The position numbers and the translations under genes are program-made. From an uncultured Roseateles sp. (lineage in GTDB: Bacteria; Pseudomonadota; Gammaproteobacteria; Burkholderiales; Burkholderiaceae_C): a DNA stretch of 64,000 nt. Position 1 is the stretch's first letter; the number at the start of each line of letters is the position of its first letter. The stretch spans positions 1 to 64,000 of the forward strand of contig NZ_CAMFJS010000018.1 of NCBI RefSeq assembly GCF_945956965.1. Reading direction: 5' to 3'. The notes below the pieces were generated by a model that saw nothing but the letters and a program-made list of their open reading frames with translations, did no database searches and was not told the origin of the DNA. Shown here in pieces: positions 53,119 through 62,595 of the stretch.

Positions 53119-54411
53119 TTACTGGCTCAACAAACGACCCTGTTTGACCCGCAGCAGGATGCGGCCCAGGCTGTCCAGGTCGTTCAAAGGGTTGTTCTTC
53201 AGCAGCAAAAAGCTGGCCTCGCAGCCCTCGTCAAAACAGGCGATGCGGCGCTTGGGGAACAAGGCTCGCGGCGTGTCGATGGTGGCGATGCGCAAGAGCG
53301 TGGCACGATCCATTACGCCGAGGCTGTCGAGCTGGCGCAATTCAGCAAAGGCCGTGCCGTTGTAGAGGTCCGATCCCAGCAGCAGGCTGACTTTGGCGTC
53401 CAGCAAGCGGCGCAGGTTTTCGGCTTGCAGTTGGCGCAGGGCGGCCAGGCCGGTATCGCTGGGCTCGAAGAACCGGCTGCCCGAAATGGCGGTGATCACC
53501 GCCACATGGCGCTTGGCGGCTTCGCTGGCGGCCTCGGCGCTGATGCGGTAGCGCTCCGGCGTTGTGCCTTCAAAGAAATACAGGCCCGGTAGGCGCGCCA
53601 CCAGATCCACCCCGCTTTGCACCGCCACCGTGAAGTCGGCCGCTGTGTCGGCCTGGGCGACCACTTTGAGGCCATCTTGCTTGGCGCGCTTGACGATAGG
53701 GCCCACCAGCTCGGGCTTCAGCCCTAAGCGGCCGAACTGCTTGGCATCGGTGCGCAGCTCAGGGCTTTCGCTGCGGCTGAGCATGAGCTTGACCCAGTCG
53801 GTCTTGCGCGGCGCCACCAGCGGCCACTTGGCGCTGAGCTCGGCACTGCTGTCCATCACCAATACGGCTTTGTCGATGAAATCTTCGGCCTTGAGCTTGG
53901 GGTCGTCGCCGATCAGCTGGGCTAATGGCTGACCGTCCGGGGAGGTGATGCAGACGGAGGTGAACAAGACCTCGGGCGAAGCCGGCTGCGCCGCGATGGG
54001 CCGCATTTCCGCCACGGCCTTGGGCTCGCCGCATTGCATGGCGGCGTAAAACACACCGTCGCGCAGATAGCTGCTGGCATAGCGGGCAAAGCCCCACAGG
54101 GTCTGCAGATTGTGGTTGTGCGCCTCGGCCAGCGGCGGCAGCAGAAACTGGCCCTTCAGGTCCATCTGGCGCTGCGGCTTACCTTTGGGCTTTTTGCGGG
54201 TGAAGCGGCCTTCGCTCACGTACAAAGTGCCTTGCTGCACAAAACCCTTGCCGTCGAACCATTGGGCGTTCTTCAGCTCCATGCTCATTGGGGCGCTGGC
54301 CTTGAAATAGGGTGTTTCAGGCTCGGGCAGCGGGGCCGGGGCGCTATGTGCCTGTTGGCTGAGGCCCAAGCTGAGCGCGGCAAGAATGAGAGCGAGAGCA
54401 CTTTTCGTCAT
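53119..54411 (-). CDS. Amidohydrolase-like secreted protein with missing metal ligands
   Basis: The 430-residue protein has a signal peptide ending QQAHSAP near residue 24 and an amidohydrolase beta-sandwich/TIM-barrel layout. The first metal motif EAHNHN is present and so is the late Asp in LGSDLYNG. However, where active relatives have His in the V-x-x-H-x and V-x-x-I-x-H strands, this protein has VVAQADTAADF and VDLVARLPG, so two expected His ligands are Gln and Arg. It may be a binding protein or an enzyme with altered metal use. Confidence 0.78.
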   Translation of the reverse strand: MTKSALALILAALSLGLSQQAHSAPAPLPEPETPYFKASAPMSMELKNAQWFDGKGFVQQGTLYVSEGRFTRKKPKGKPQRQMDLKGQFLLPPLAEAHNHNLQTLWGFARYASSYLRDGVFYAAMQCGEPKAVAEMRPIAAQPASPEVLFTSVCITSPDGQPLAQLIGDDPKLKAEDFIDKAVLVMDSSAELSAKWPLVAPRKTDWVKLMLSRSESPELRTDAKQFGRLGLKPELVGPIVKRAKQDGLKVVAQADTAADFTVAVQSGVDLVARLPGLYFFEGTTPERYRISAEAASEAAKRHVAVITAISGSRFFEPSDTGLAALRQLQAENLRRLLDAKVSLLLGSDLYNGTAFAELRQLDSLGVMDRATLLRIATIDTPRALFPKRRIACFDEGCEASFLLLKNNPLNDLDSLGRILLRVKQGRLLSQ

Positions 54412-54749
54412 AGGGGCGCCATGCTAGCCCGGATATTTCACAAGGTCGGCCCCGGCAGACTTGAAACAGCGATGTCCAGCACGTTTTCTCAGCTCAACAC
54501 CCGATCCAATTTGGATGCAGGGGCCTACGCGGGCTTGCGCGGCGCAGGGCTTGCTGGCTGGCCCTCAACTCCTCGTCAATGCCGATGGGCATTGCCTGCG
54601 GCCGTCTCGAGCCATCCCGCTGCGCCCTGCACCGCGCAATTCCCGCGTCCCTTGTGAAACATCCGGGCTAGTGCAAACTGCGGGCATACCCATTTCAAAG
54701 GCGCTTGAGCTTGCGCCGAGATTTGCTTGCAGTTACCCGAGGACCCGTC
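54412..54749. other. Divergent intergenic region
   Basis: About 340 bases between the amidohydrolase-like gene and the HDAC-family gene. I see no supportable gene, only a GAGGA ribosome binding site at the right end. Confidence 0.45.
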
Positions 54750-55784
54750 TTGAAAACCATTTACAACGACAAGCATCCGGCGCACGCCGCCACGCATGAG
54801 TTCTACCGTGGCCGCCTGGTGCCGGCATTTGAGACGCCGGCGCGGGCTGATTTCATTCTGCAGGCGGTGCAGGGCGCCGATCTGGGGCCTGTTCTGGCGC
54901 CGGTTAATCACGGCTTGCAGGCCTTGGCGCGGGTTCACAGTTCGCGTTACTTGAACTTTCTGGCTGGCGCTTGGGAGGAGTGGCAGGCCTTGGGCGGCGA
55001 GGGCGATGCATTCCCCGCCGTCTGGCCGGTGCGCAGCTTGCGTGACGACATCGAGCCGCAGAGCTTTGCCGCTCGCATGGGGCTTTATTCCATGGACAGC
55101 GGCACGCCGCTGACCGCCGGTGCCTGGGACGCGGCCTATTGGGGCGCCCAAGCCGCACTGACCGGCCTGGACCTGCTGCTGGCCGGCGAACGCAGCGCCT
55201 ATGTGCTGACCCGCCCGCCCGGCCATCACGCCGGCAGCGACTTCTTCGGTGGCTATTGCTTCGTCAATAACGCGGCCGTGGCGGCGCAGGCTGCGCTGGA
55301 CCACGGCCTGAAGAAGATCGCCATCCTGGATGTGGACTACCACCACGGCAACGGCACCCAAGCGATCTTCTACGAGCGCGCCGATGTTTTTTTCGCCAGC
55401 ATTCATGGCGACCCGCAGACTGAATACCCCTTCTTCCTGGGCCATGCAGACGAAGCCGGCGCCGGCGCGGGCCTGGGCTTCAATGCCAATTTTCCGCTGC
55501 CGGCTGGCGCCACGAATGAGCAATGGTTTGAGCGCCTGGAGGCCGCGCTGGCCCGGCTGCAGGCCTATGCGCCCGATTTGCTGATCGTGTCCCTGGGCGT
55601 GGACACCTTTGCCGGTGACCCGATTTCGCATTTCCAGTTGGATCAGCCGGAATTTGCCCGCCTGGGCGAGCGCCTGGCTCGTTTTGGCTTGCCCACGCTG
55701 TTTTTGCAAGAGGGCGGCTATGCCACTGAGGCGATCGGGCTCAATGTGCTGGCGGTCTTGCAGGGCTTTGAACAGGGGGCTTAG
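54750..55784 (+). CDS. Acetylpolyamine amidohydrolase / histone deacetylase family protein
   Basis: The 344-residue zinc enzyme removes acetyl groups from polyamines or related amines. Motifs are VHSSRYLNFL near 73, RPPGHHAGSDFFGGYCFVNN near 153, zinc-ligating DVDYHHGNGTQ, and the later SLGVDTFAGDPI with the second Asp ligand, plus LFLQEGGYA. The loop length and total length fit bacterial acetylpolyamine amidohydrolases. Its start is TTG, with GAGGA six bases upstream and no suitable ATG. Confidence 0.88.
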   Translation: MKTIYNDKHPAHAATHEFYRGRLVPAFETPARADFILQAVQGADLGPVLAPVNHGLQALARVHSSRYLNFLAGAWEEWQALGGEGDAFPAVWPVRSLRDDIEPQSFAARMGLYSMDSGTPLTAGAWDAAYWGAQAALTGLDLLLAGERSAYVLTRPPGHHAGSDFFGGYCFVNNAAVAAQAALDHGLKKIAILDVDYHHGNGTQAIFYERADVFFASIHGDPQTEYPFFLGHADEAGAGAGLGFNANFPLPAGATNEQWFERLEAALARLQAYAPDLLIVSLGVDTFAGDPISHFQLDQPEFARLGERLARFGLPTLFLQEGGYATEAIGLNVLAVLQGFEQGA

Positions 55785-55813
55785 GCCTTCTTGGATCCGA
55801 AGGGGCCCTTTTT
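55784..55813 (+). terminator. Probable intrinsic terminator after HDAC-family gene
   Basis: GGCCTTC and GAAGGGGCC form a stem with a small bulge around an eight-base loop, followed by CTTTTT. It is 39 bases before parE and may partly insulate it. Confidence 0.55.
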
Positions 55814-55852
55814 CGGGGCGAGGGGGGAATCCTGCTCTCTACAATCGCCGCC

Positions 55853-57844
55853 ATGGCGACGACTAAAGGCACTACCAATTCCTCCCCCGCTTCCTATGGC
55901 GAAGCGTCCATTCGCGTGCTCAAGGGGCTTGAACCCGTCAAGCAACGCCCGGGCATGTACACCCGCACGGACAATCCGCTGCACACCATTCAGGAAGTGA
56001 TCGACAACGCGGCCGACGAGGCTCTGGCCGGTTTCGGCAAGCGCATTGATCTGACCCAGCACCTGGACGGCTCGGTGACCATCGCCGACGACGGCCGTGG
56101 CATCCCCTTCGGCCTGCACCCCGAAGAGGGCGTGCCGGTGGTGGAGATTGTGTTCACCCGGCTGCATGCCGGCGGCAAGTTCGACAAGGGCTCGGGCGGG
56201 GCTTACAGCTTCTCCGGCGGCCTGCACGGCGTGGGCGTCAGCGTGACCAATGCGCTGGCCAAGCGCCTGGAAGTGACGGTCTGGCGTGAGGGCCAGGTGG
56301 CCACGCTGGCCTTCGAGAATGGCGATGTGGTGGAGCCTGTGGTGGCCCGCCCCGCTGTGCGCGGCGACCGCAAGCAGGGCACCACCGTGCGCGTCTGGCC
56401 CGATGCCAAGTATTTCGAAAGCGCCGAGCTGCCCAAGCATGAGCTGGTGCACCTCTTGCGCAGCAAGGCCGTCTTGATGCCCGGCGTCATCGTCACGCTG
56501 ACGAACGAGAAGACGGGTGATGTGCAGACCTGGACCTACCAGGGCGGCCTCCGCGACTACCTGCTGCAGACCCTGACGGCCGAGCCGCTGATCCCGCTCT
56601 ACGAGGGCGAGCAATACGCCAGCAAGGCCGAAACCGAAAATTTCGCCGAAGGCGAGGGCGCGGGCTGGTGCGTGGCCTTCACCGAAGAAGGCGCGCCCAT
56701 GCGCGAGAGCTATGTCAATCTGATCCCCACAGTGGCCGGTGGCACCCACGAGTCGGGCCTGAAGGACGGCTTGTTCGGCGCCATCAAGGGCTTTATCGAG
56801 CTGCACAGCCTTTTGCCCAAGGGCGTCAAGCTGATGCCGGATGATGTGTTCTCACGCGCCTCTTTCGTGCTCTCGGCCAAGGTCTTGGATCCGCAGTTCC
56901 AGGGCCAGACCAAAGAACGGCTGAACAGCCGCGACGCCCTGCGCCTGGTGTCCACCTACGTCAAGCCCGGCCTGGAGCTGTGGCTGAACCAGCATGTGGA
57001 GCATGGCAAAAAGCTGGCCGAGCTGGTGATCAAGCAGGCGCAAACCCGCCAGCGCGCCAGCCAAAAAGTTGAAAAGCGCAAGGGCTCGGGCGTGGCCGTC
57101 TTGCCGGGCAAGCTGACCGACTGCGAAAGCCGCGATCTGCTGCACAACGAGGTCTTCCTGGTCGAGGGTGACTCGGCCGGTGGTAGCGCCAAGATGGGCC
57201 GTAACAAGGAAACGCAAGCCATCCTGCCCCTGCGCGGCAAGGTCTTGAACACCTGGGAGGTGGAGCGCGACCGCCTCTTCGCCAATAACGAAATCCACGA
57301 CATCGCCGTGGCCCTGGGCGTGGACCCGCATGGCAAGAACGATTCGCCCGACCTCAGCGGCCTGCGCTACGGCAAGGTCTGCATCCTCTCAGACGCTGAC
57401 GTGGACGGCTCCCACATCCAGGTGCTGTTGCTGACGCTGTTTTTCCGCCACTTCCCCAAGCTGGTCGAGGCGGGTCATGTCTATGTGGCGCGCCCGCCCT
57501 TGTACCGGGTGGATGCGCCGGCGCGCGGCAAGAAGCCGGCCGCCAAGATTTACGCGCTGGACGAGGGTGAACTCACCGCCACCCTGGACAAGCTGCGCAA
57601 GGAAGGCGCCCGCGAAGGCAGCTGGAGCATTAGCCGCTTCAAAGGCCTGGGCGAGATGAGTGCGACGCAGCTGTGGGACACCACCCTGAACCCCGAGACC
57701 CGCCGACTCTCGCCGATCAGCTATGGGCACTTGAGCCTGGGCGAGACCGAAGTTGCCATCAACAAGCTGATGGGCAAGGGCGAAGCGGCCTCGCGCCGTG
57801 AGCTGATGGAAATCAACGGCGACGCGATTGAAATCGACGTCTGA
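55853..57844 (+). CDS. parE: DNA topoisomerase IV subunit B
   Basis: The 663-residue ATPase subunit of topoisomerase IV. The GHKL ATPase has EVIDNAADEAL near 49, DDGRGIPF near 80 and SGGLHGVGVSVTNAL near 122. The toprim domain has LVEGDSAGGSAKMGRN and SDADVDGSHIQVLLL. The short ParE length without the GyrB insert, and the nearby parC, separate it from gyrB. It is followed seven bases later by a GNAT gene. Confidence 0.96.
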   Translation: MATTKGTTNSSPASYGEASIRVLKGLEPVKQRPGMYTRTDNPLHTIQEVIDNAADEALAGFGKRIDLTQHLDGSVTIADDGRGIPFGLHPEEGVPVVEIVFTRLHAGGKFDKGSGGAYSFSGGLHGVGVSVTNALAKRLEVTVWREGQVATLAFENGDVVEPVVARPAVRGDRKQGTTVRVWPDAKYFESAELPKHELVHLLRSKAVLMPGVIVTLTNEKTGDVQTWTYQGGLRDYLLQTLTAEPLIPLYEGEQYASKAETENFAEGEGAGWCVAFTEEGAPMRESYVNLIPTVAGGTHESGLKDGLFGAIKGFIELHSLLPKGVKLMPDDVFSRASFVLSAKVLDPQFQGQTKERLNSRDALRLVSTYVKPGLELWLNQHVEHGKKLAELVIKQAQTRQRASQKVEKRKGSGVAVLPGKLTDCESRDLLHNEVFLVEGDSAGGSAKMGRNKETQAILPLRGKVLNTWEVERDRLFANNEIHDIAVALGVDPHGKNDSPDLSGLRYGKVCILSDADVDGSHIQVLLLTLFFRHFPKLVEAGHVYVARPPLYRVDAPARGKKPAAKIYALDEGELTATLDKLRKEGAREGSWSISRFKGLGEMSATQLWDTTLNPETRRLSPISYGHLSLGETEVAINKLMGKGEAASRRELMEINGDAIEIDV

Positions 57845-57851
57845 TTGAGCC

Positions 57852-58397
57852 ATGAGCGCGCCCACGCCCCGCATCCATCTGCGCCCCACCATGCTGTCCG
57901 ATCTGGACTTCGTGGTGTCGGTGGAGCAGGACGCGGCCAATGTGCCCTTCATCACGCCTTGGGAGCGCACCCAGCATGAGGGCGCGCTGCGCTTCCCGGA
58001 TTCGCGCCATTTCATCGTCGAGATGGGGCCTGAGGCCAAGCGCGCAGGCTTCGTGATTTTTCAGGGCTGCCGCAATCCGCATCGCTCGGTGGAGCTCAAA
58101 CGCATCGTCTTGCTGCCCAAAGGCCAGGGCCAAGGCCTGGGCCGGGCAGCGATGCGCTTGCTCAAGAAAATGGCGTTCACGCAGCTGCATGCGCACCGCT
58201 TCTGGCTGGATGTGAAGGCGCTAAATCAGCGCGCGCTGCGCCTGTATGCCAGCGAGGGCTTTGTCGAGGAGGGGCGTTTGCGCGAGAGCGTCAAGCTCAG
58301 CGGCCAGGGCGCCGACGGCTATGACAGCCTGATCGTCATGTCCATGCTGGACCGTGAATACCAAGCGCGCGTGGCGCTGGGGCAGGAGGCGGGGTGA
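57852..58397 (+). CDS. GNAT N-acetyltransferase, RimJ-like
   Basis: A 181-residue GNAT protein with RPTMLSDLDFVVSVEQD at the start, the acetyl-CoA loop LPKGQGQGLGRAAMRLL near residue 85, and the later NQRALRLYASEGFVEEGRLR typical of RimJ/SpeG-like members. The substrate is unknown. It lies inside the parE-parC gene set and overlaps the next gene by four bases. Confidence 0.86.
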   Translation: MSAPTPRIHLRPTMLSDLDFVVSVEQDAANVPFITPWERTQHEGALRFPDSRHFIVEMGPEAKRAGFVIFQGCRNPHRSVELKRIVLLPKGQGQGLGRAAMRLLKKMAFTQLHAHRFWLDVKALNQRALRLYASEGFVEEGRLRESVKLSGQGADGYDSLIVMSMLDREYQARVALGQEAG

Positions 58398-59122
58398 AAG
58401 CGCGTTCGCTGCTTTGCTCAGGCCTCTTGCTGCTGCTCGGCGCTGCTGCGCCCGTGCGGGCCGAGCTGTGGGGCTTTGTCGACGGCAAGGGCGTGGCCCA
58501 TCTGGCCAGCAAGCCCTTGAACGGCAGCTATTCCCTGGTGTTGGCCGGGGCCGGCAAGCCCGCAGGGGCGGAGTCGGGCAATGGCCGCGTGCCGGGCAAA
58601 AGCGACGGCAGCCTGGGTCTGCTGACCTGGCTGGAAATTGCGCCGGAGGTGAAGTCGGTGCAGCCCTTTTTGCGGGAGGCCGCGGCGGCCCATGGCGTGG
58701 ACATGGAACTGCTCAAGGCCATCATCGCGGTGGAGTCGGGCTATAAGCGCGACGCGCTGTCGCCCCGCGGCGCTGTGGGCCTGATGCAGATCACCAGCAT
58801 CGCCGCCAGTCGTTACACCGGCAACGGGGCTTCGGCCGCTGCCTCAGTCCCACCCAATTTGCAGCAACTGCTGTTTGACCCGCGCACCAATGTCATGACC
58901 GGTGCGCGCATGTTGGCGGATTTGATCAAACGTTTTGGCCGCATCGATGCGGCCTTGGCGGCCTGGAATGCGGGCGAGGGCGCGGTGCGCCGCGCCGGCG
59001 GGCGCGTGCCGCCCATCGCTGAAACCCAGGCCCATGTCCATTTGGTGCTGGAGCTTTACTGGGCCCTGCTGCAAAGCCGGCTGCCGGCCCAGGCTCAGCA
59101 CTTGAAGATTCACTCATCCTGA
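58394..59122 (+). CDS. Lytic transglycosylase (SLT domain), secreted
   Basis: A 242-residue peptidoglycan lyase with signal peptide ([20 protein letters not shown]) and an N-terminal segment [19 protein letters not shown] of DUF4124 type. The SLT domain has the catalytic Glu in [20 protein letters not shown] then LMQI, and [15 protein letters not shown]. The start is GTG overlapping the GNAT stop (GTGA). It probably trims the glycan during growth; its position between parE and parC is unusual for function but common in this lineage (the latter is from memory). Confidence 0.9.
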   Translation: MKARSLLCSGLLLLLGAAAPVRAELWGFVDGKGVAHLASKPLNGSYSLVLAGAGKPAGAESGNGRVPGKSDGSLGLLTWLEIAPEVKSVQPFLREAAAAHGVDMELLKAIIAVESGYKRDALSPRGAVGLMQITSIAASRYTGNGASAAASVPPNLQQLLFDPRTNVMTGARMLADLIKRFGRIDAALAAWNAGEGAVRRAGGRVPPIAETQAHVHLVLELYWALLQSRLPAQAQHLKIHSS

Positions 59123-59124
59123 CC

Positions 59125-61611
59125 ATGAACCAGACCCCTATTGATTTCGATTCGCCGGAACAAGTGCCGGATAACAAGCTCGAAAGCGCGCTTGAGCAGA
59201 CGCCCGAGCAAATGCTGAATGATGCGATTGCTCAATCGCCGGACTCGCACGCCGCCGCGCCTGCTGCGCCACCCGCACCCCCGGTGCCCCCGGATGCCGG
59301 CAGCGGCTCAGGCTCGGGCGATGAGCCCGGCGACGCCTTGACCTTGGGCCGCTACGCCGAGCGTGCCTATTTGGAATATGCGCTGAGCGTGGTCAAGGGC
59401 CGCGCCTTGCCCGATGTTTGCGATGGCCAAAAACCGGTGCAACGCCGCATCCTCTATTCCATGGACCGCATGGGCCTGAGCTTCAGCGGCACCACTGGCG
59501 CCAAGCCCGTCAAGGGCGCGCGCGTGGTGGGTGATGTGCTGGGCCGCTTTCACCCGCACGGCGACCAGTCGGTGTACGACGCCCTGGTGCGCATGGCGCA
59601 GGACTTCTCGCAACGCTACCCGCTGATCGACGGGCAAGGCAATTTCGGTAGCCGCGACGGCGATGGCGCTGCGGCCATGCGTTACACCGAAGCCCGTTTG
59701 GCACCCATCAGCCGCTTGTTGCTGGACGAGATCGACGAAGGCACGGTGGACTTCGTGCCCAATTACGACGGCTCCACCCAAGAGCCCAGCCAGCTGCCGG
59801 CGCGCCTGCCATTTGTGCTGCTCAATGGCGCCAGCGGCATTGCAGTGGGCATGGCGACCGAGGTGCCCAGCCACAATCTGCGCGAGGTGGCTTCGGCCGC
59901 CGTGGCCTTGCTGAAGAACGACAAGCTCTCGGATGATGAGCTCTACACCTTGCTGCCCGGGCCGGATTACCCGGGCGGCGGCCAGCTGATCAGCTCGGCC
60001 GACGATATCCGCTCGGCCTACCAGAGCGGCCGCGGCAGCATGAAGCTGCGCGCGCGCTGGAAGATCGAAGACCTGGCGCGTGGCCAATGGCAGCTGGTGG
60101 TGACCGAGCTGCCGCATGGCACCAGCTCGCAAAAAGTGCTGGAGGAGGTGGAAGAACTCTCCAACCCCAAGGTCAAGGCCGGCAAGAAGACGCTGAGCCA
60201 GGAGCAGTTGCAGCTCAAGGCCAGCTTGCTGGCCGTGCTGGACTGCGTGCGCGACGAGTCCAGCAAGGAATCCGCCGTGCGCCTGGTGTTCGAGCCCAAG
60301 AGCCGCACGGTGGAGCAGCAAGACCTGATCACCACGCTGCTGGCCCACACCAGCCTGGAGACCTCGGCCTCGATCAATCTGACCATGATTGGCGCCGATG
60401 GCCGTCCCACGCTGAAGAGCTTGCGCCAGATCCTGAGCGAATGGCTGGGCTACCGCCAGGTGACCGTGCAGCGCCGCACCCAGCATCGCCTGAACAAGGT
60501 GCTGGACCGCATCCATGTGCTGGAAGGCCGGCAACTGGTGCTGCTCAATATCGACGAGGTGATTCGCATCATCCGCAATGCCGATGAGCCCAAGCCGGCG
60601 CTGATCGAGCGCTTCCTCTTGAGTGAACGCCAGGCCGAGGACATTCTTGAAATCCGCCTGCGCCAGTTGGCGCGCCTGGAGGCGATCAAGATCGAGCAGG
60701 AATTGAGTGCGCTGCGCCTGGAGCAAGGCAAGCTGGAAGACATTCTGGGTAACCCCGGCAGCTTGAAGCGCACCGTGATCAAGGAGATCGAGGCCGATGC
60801 CAAACAGTACGGCGATGAGCGCCGCACTCTGATTCAGGAAGAAAAGCGCGCCACGGCCGAGGTGCGCATCGTGGATGAGCCGGTGACGGTGGTGGTCAGC
60901 CAAAAGGGTTGGGTGCGTGCGCTCAAGGGCCACGACGTGTCGCCAGCCGCCCTGGCCTTCAAGTCGGGCGACCAGCTCTACGGCACCTTCCCGTGCCGCA
61001 GCGTGGACCCCCTGATCGTATTCGGCAGCAATGGCCGGGTCTATTCGGTGCCGGTCTCGGTGTTGCCGGGCGGGCGCGGGGATGGCCAGCCCATCACCAC
61101 ATTGATCGAACTGGAATCTGGCACGCAGATTGCGCATTACCTGGCCGGCGCTGGCAGCCAGCGCCTGGTGCTGGCCGGCAGCGGCGGCTTTGGTTTGGTG
61201 GCTCAGCTGAGTGATCTGGTCGGCCGCCAAAAAGCCGGCAAGACCTTCCTCAGCCTGGAGGGCAATGAGAAGCCGCTGCCGCCGGCCTTGTTGCCCGCGG
61301 GCGAGGTGCTGGGCCTGCAGCTGGCGTGCTTGTCCGAGCAAGGCCGCTTGCTGACCTACGCCCTGGATGAATTGAAGCATCAGCCCAAGGGCGGCCGTGG
61401 CCTGACCTTGATGGACCTGGAAGCCAAGGATCAACTCTTGGGCGTGGCGGCATTCAGCCAAAGCCTGCTGGTGCAAGGCCTGGGCCGCGGCGCCAAGCCC
61501 AAGGAAGAGATTCTGAAGGGCGTGGGTTTGGCGAGTTATGCCGGCAAGCGGGCGCGCAAGGGCAAGGCCGTGGAAGCCTTCCAAAAAGTCTTGCGAGTGC
61601 TGGCGCCTTGA
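59125..61611 (+). CDS. parC: DNA topoisomerase IV subunit A
   Basis: The 828-residue cleavage subunit of topoisomerase IV. After an acidic, Ala/Pro-rich N-terminal extension of about 70 residues the breakage-reunion domain begins with [20 protein letters not shown]. The [12 protein letters not shown] segment, [20 protein letters not shown] (quinolone-determining region) and the catalytic Tyr in [10 protein letters not shown] near 187 follow. The C-terminal beta-pinwheel is present but shorter than in GyrA and lacks a clear GyrA box. E. coli ParC has 752 residues, so the extension is unusual. Confidence 0.95.
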   Translation: MNQTPIDFDSPEQVPDNKLESALEQTPEQMLNDAIAQSPDSHAAAPAAPPAPPVPPDAGSGSGSGDEPGDALTLGRYAERAYLEYALSVVKGRALPDVCDGQKPVQRRILYSMDRMGLSFSGTTGAKPVKGARVVGDVLGRFHPHGDQSVYDALVRMAQDFSQRYPLIDGQGNFGSRDGDGAAAMRYTEARLAPISRLLLDEIDEGTVDFVPNYDGSTQEPSQLPARLPFVLLNGASGIAVGMATEVPSHNLREVASAAVALLKNDKLSDDELYTLLPGPDYPGGGQLISSADDIRSAYQSGRGSMKLRARWKIEDLARGQWQLVVTELPHGTSSQKVLEEVEELSNPKVKAGKKTLSQEQLQLKASLLAVLDCVRDESSKESAVRLVFEPKSRTVEQQDLITTLLAHTSLETSASINLTMIGADGRPTLKSLRQILSEWLGYRQVTVQRRTQHRLNKVLDRIHVLEGRQLVLLNIDEVIRIIRNADEPKPALIERFLLSERQAEDILEIRLRQLARLEAIKIEQELSALRLEQGKLEDILGNPGSLKRTVIKEIEADAKQYGDERRTLIQEEKRATAEVRIVDEPVTVVVSQKGWVRALKGHDVSPAALAFKSGDQLYGTFPCRSVDPLIVFGSNGRVYSVPVSVLPGGRGDGQPITTLIELESGTQIAHYLAGAGSQRLVLAGSGGFGLVAQLSDLVGRQKAGKTFLSLEGNEKPLPPALLPAGEVLGLQLACLSEQGRLLTYALDELKHQPKGGRGLTLMDLEAKDQLLGVAAFSQSLLVQGLGRGAKPKEEILKGVGLASYAGKRARKGKAVEAFQKVLRVLAP

Positions 61612-62513
61612 AGGGCTCTTTGAGCGGCTCTTTGAGCGGCGCAGATCTTGCGCGGCGCGCTTTGCTGATCTCCGGCTTCGGGCTGGCCTCGGGCGTTCGG
61701 GCGGCCAATGCCGATGGCGAGTTGCAGGCCCGCATCGAAGCGCTGCAGCAGCGCAGCGGTGGCCGCATCGGCTTGTTTGCGCTGAACAGCGGCAGCCGGG
61801 CGCAGATTGCGTTTCAGGCCGATCAGCGTTTTGCGTTTTGCTCCACCTTCAAGCTGCTCTTGGCCGCAGCCGTGTTGGCGCGGGTGGATGCGGGACAGCT
61901 GAATCTGGACAAGCCCATCCGCTATGGCAGCCATGACATGCTGGACCATGCGCCCATCACCTCGGCGCGCTTGCTCAATGGCCGTGGCGTGATGAGCGTG
62001 GGCGAGTTGTGCGAGGCCGTCGTGACGGTCAGCGACAACCCGGCCGCCAATCTGCTCTTTCCCTTGGTGGGCGGCCCGCCAGGGCTGACGCGCTTCCTGC
62101 GCGAACTGGGTGACCCGCACACCCGCTCGGACCGCATCGAGCCGTCGCTCAACAGCAATCAAGCGGGCGACGAGCGCGACACCACGACGCCGGCCGCTTT
62201 TGTGAGCAGCATGGAGGCCTTGCTGCTGGGTAATCGCCTGAGCGAGGACGCCCTTCAGTTGCTGCTGAGTTGGATGGTGGGCAGCAGGACCGGTTTGCAG
62301 CGCCTGCGCGCCGGTTTGCCCGAAGGCTGGCGCGCCGGCGACAAGACCGGCACCGGGGCGGGCGGCGCCGTCAACGATGTGGCCATTGCCTGGAAGCCTG
62401 AACAGGCGCCGCTGCTGATGGCCGTTTTCATGAGCGGTTCATCGCAAAGCGTGGAGCAACTCAACGCCATTCATGCGGAATTGGCCGCCTTGGTGGTCAA
62501 GGCCATCGGCTAG
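61608..62513 (+). CDS. Class A beta-lactamase
   Basis: A 301-residue serine beta-lactamase with all class A motifs: CSTFK (Ser70-x-x-Lys73), VSDN (Ser130-Asp-Asn), EPSLN (Glu166-x-x-Leu-Asn) and GDKTGTG (Lys234-Thr-Gly). Cys69 is present, but position 238 is not Cys, so the disulfide of KPC-type carbapenemases is absent. The signal region [18 protein letters not shown] has an RR pair, possibly Tat. The start is a TTG overlapping the parC stop (TTGA); the first residues are a duplicated GSLS. No ampR/penR regulator is adjacent. Confidence 0.92.
   Translation: MKGSLSGSLSGADLARRALLISGFGLASGVRAANADGELQARIEALQQRSGGRIGLFALNSGSRAQIAFQADQRFAFCSTFKLLLAAAVLARVDAGQLNLDKPIRYGSHDMLDHAPITSARLLNGRGVMSVGELCEAVVTVSDNPAANLLFPLVGGPPGLTRFLRELGDPHTRSDRIEPSLNSNQAGDERDTTTPAAFVSSMEALLLGNRLSEDALQLLLSWMVGSRTGLQRLRAGLPEGWRAGDKTGTGAGGAVNDVAIAWKPEQAPLLMAVFMSGSSQSVEQLNAIHAELAALVVKAIG
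61614..61637 (+). repeat. Tandem 12-bp duplication at start of beta-lactamase gene
   Basis: GGCTCTTTGAGC occurs twice without mismatch directly after the start codon region, encoding GSLSGSLS. It lengthens the n-region of the signal peptide. Confidence 0.9.
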
Positions 62514-62551
62514 CGCCTCGCCGAGCCTGCGCCGGCCATCGCCCTGCGCGC

Positions 62552-62581
62552 AAAGCGGGCTAACCATGTTTAGCCCGCTTT
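62552..62581. terminator. Bidirectional hairpin between convergent genes
   Basis: AAAGCGGGCTA and TAGCCCGCTTT form a perfect 11-bp stem around an eight-base loop. The T-tracts are short (three), so termination strength is uncertain, but the position between the beta-lactamase gene and the opposing peptidase gene fits. Confidence 0.65.
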
Positions 62582-62595
62582 CACACCATCTGGCC

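Noticed and set aside
61830-62360. Carbapenemase of the KPC/SME type
   Set aside because: Cys69 is present but position 238 after KTGT is Gly, so the defining disulfide cannot form. Spectrum cannot be inferred.
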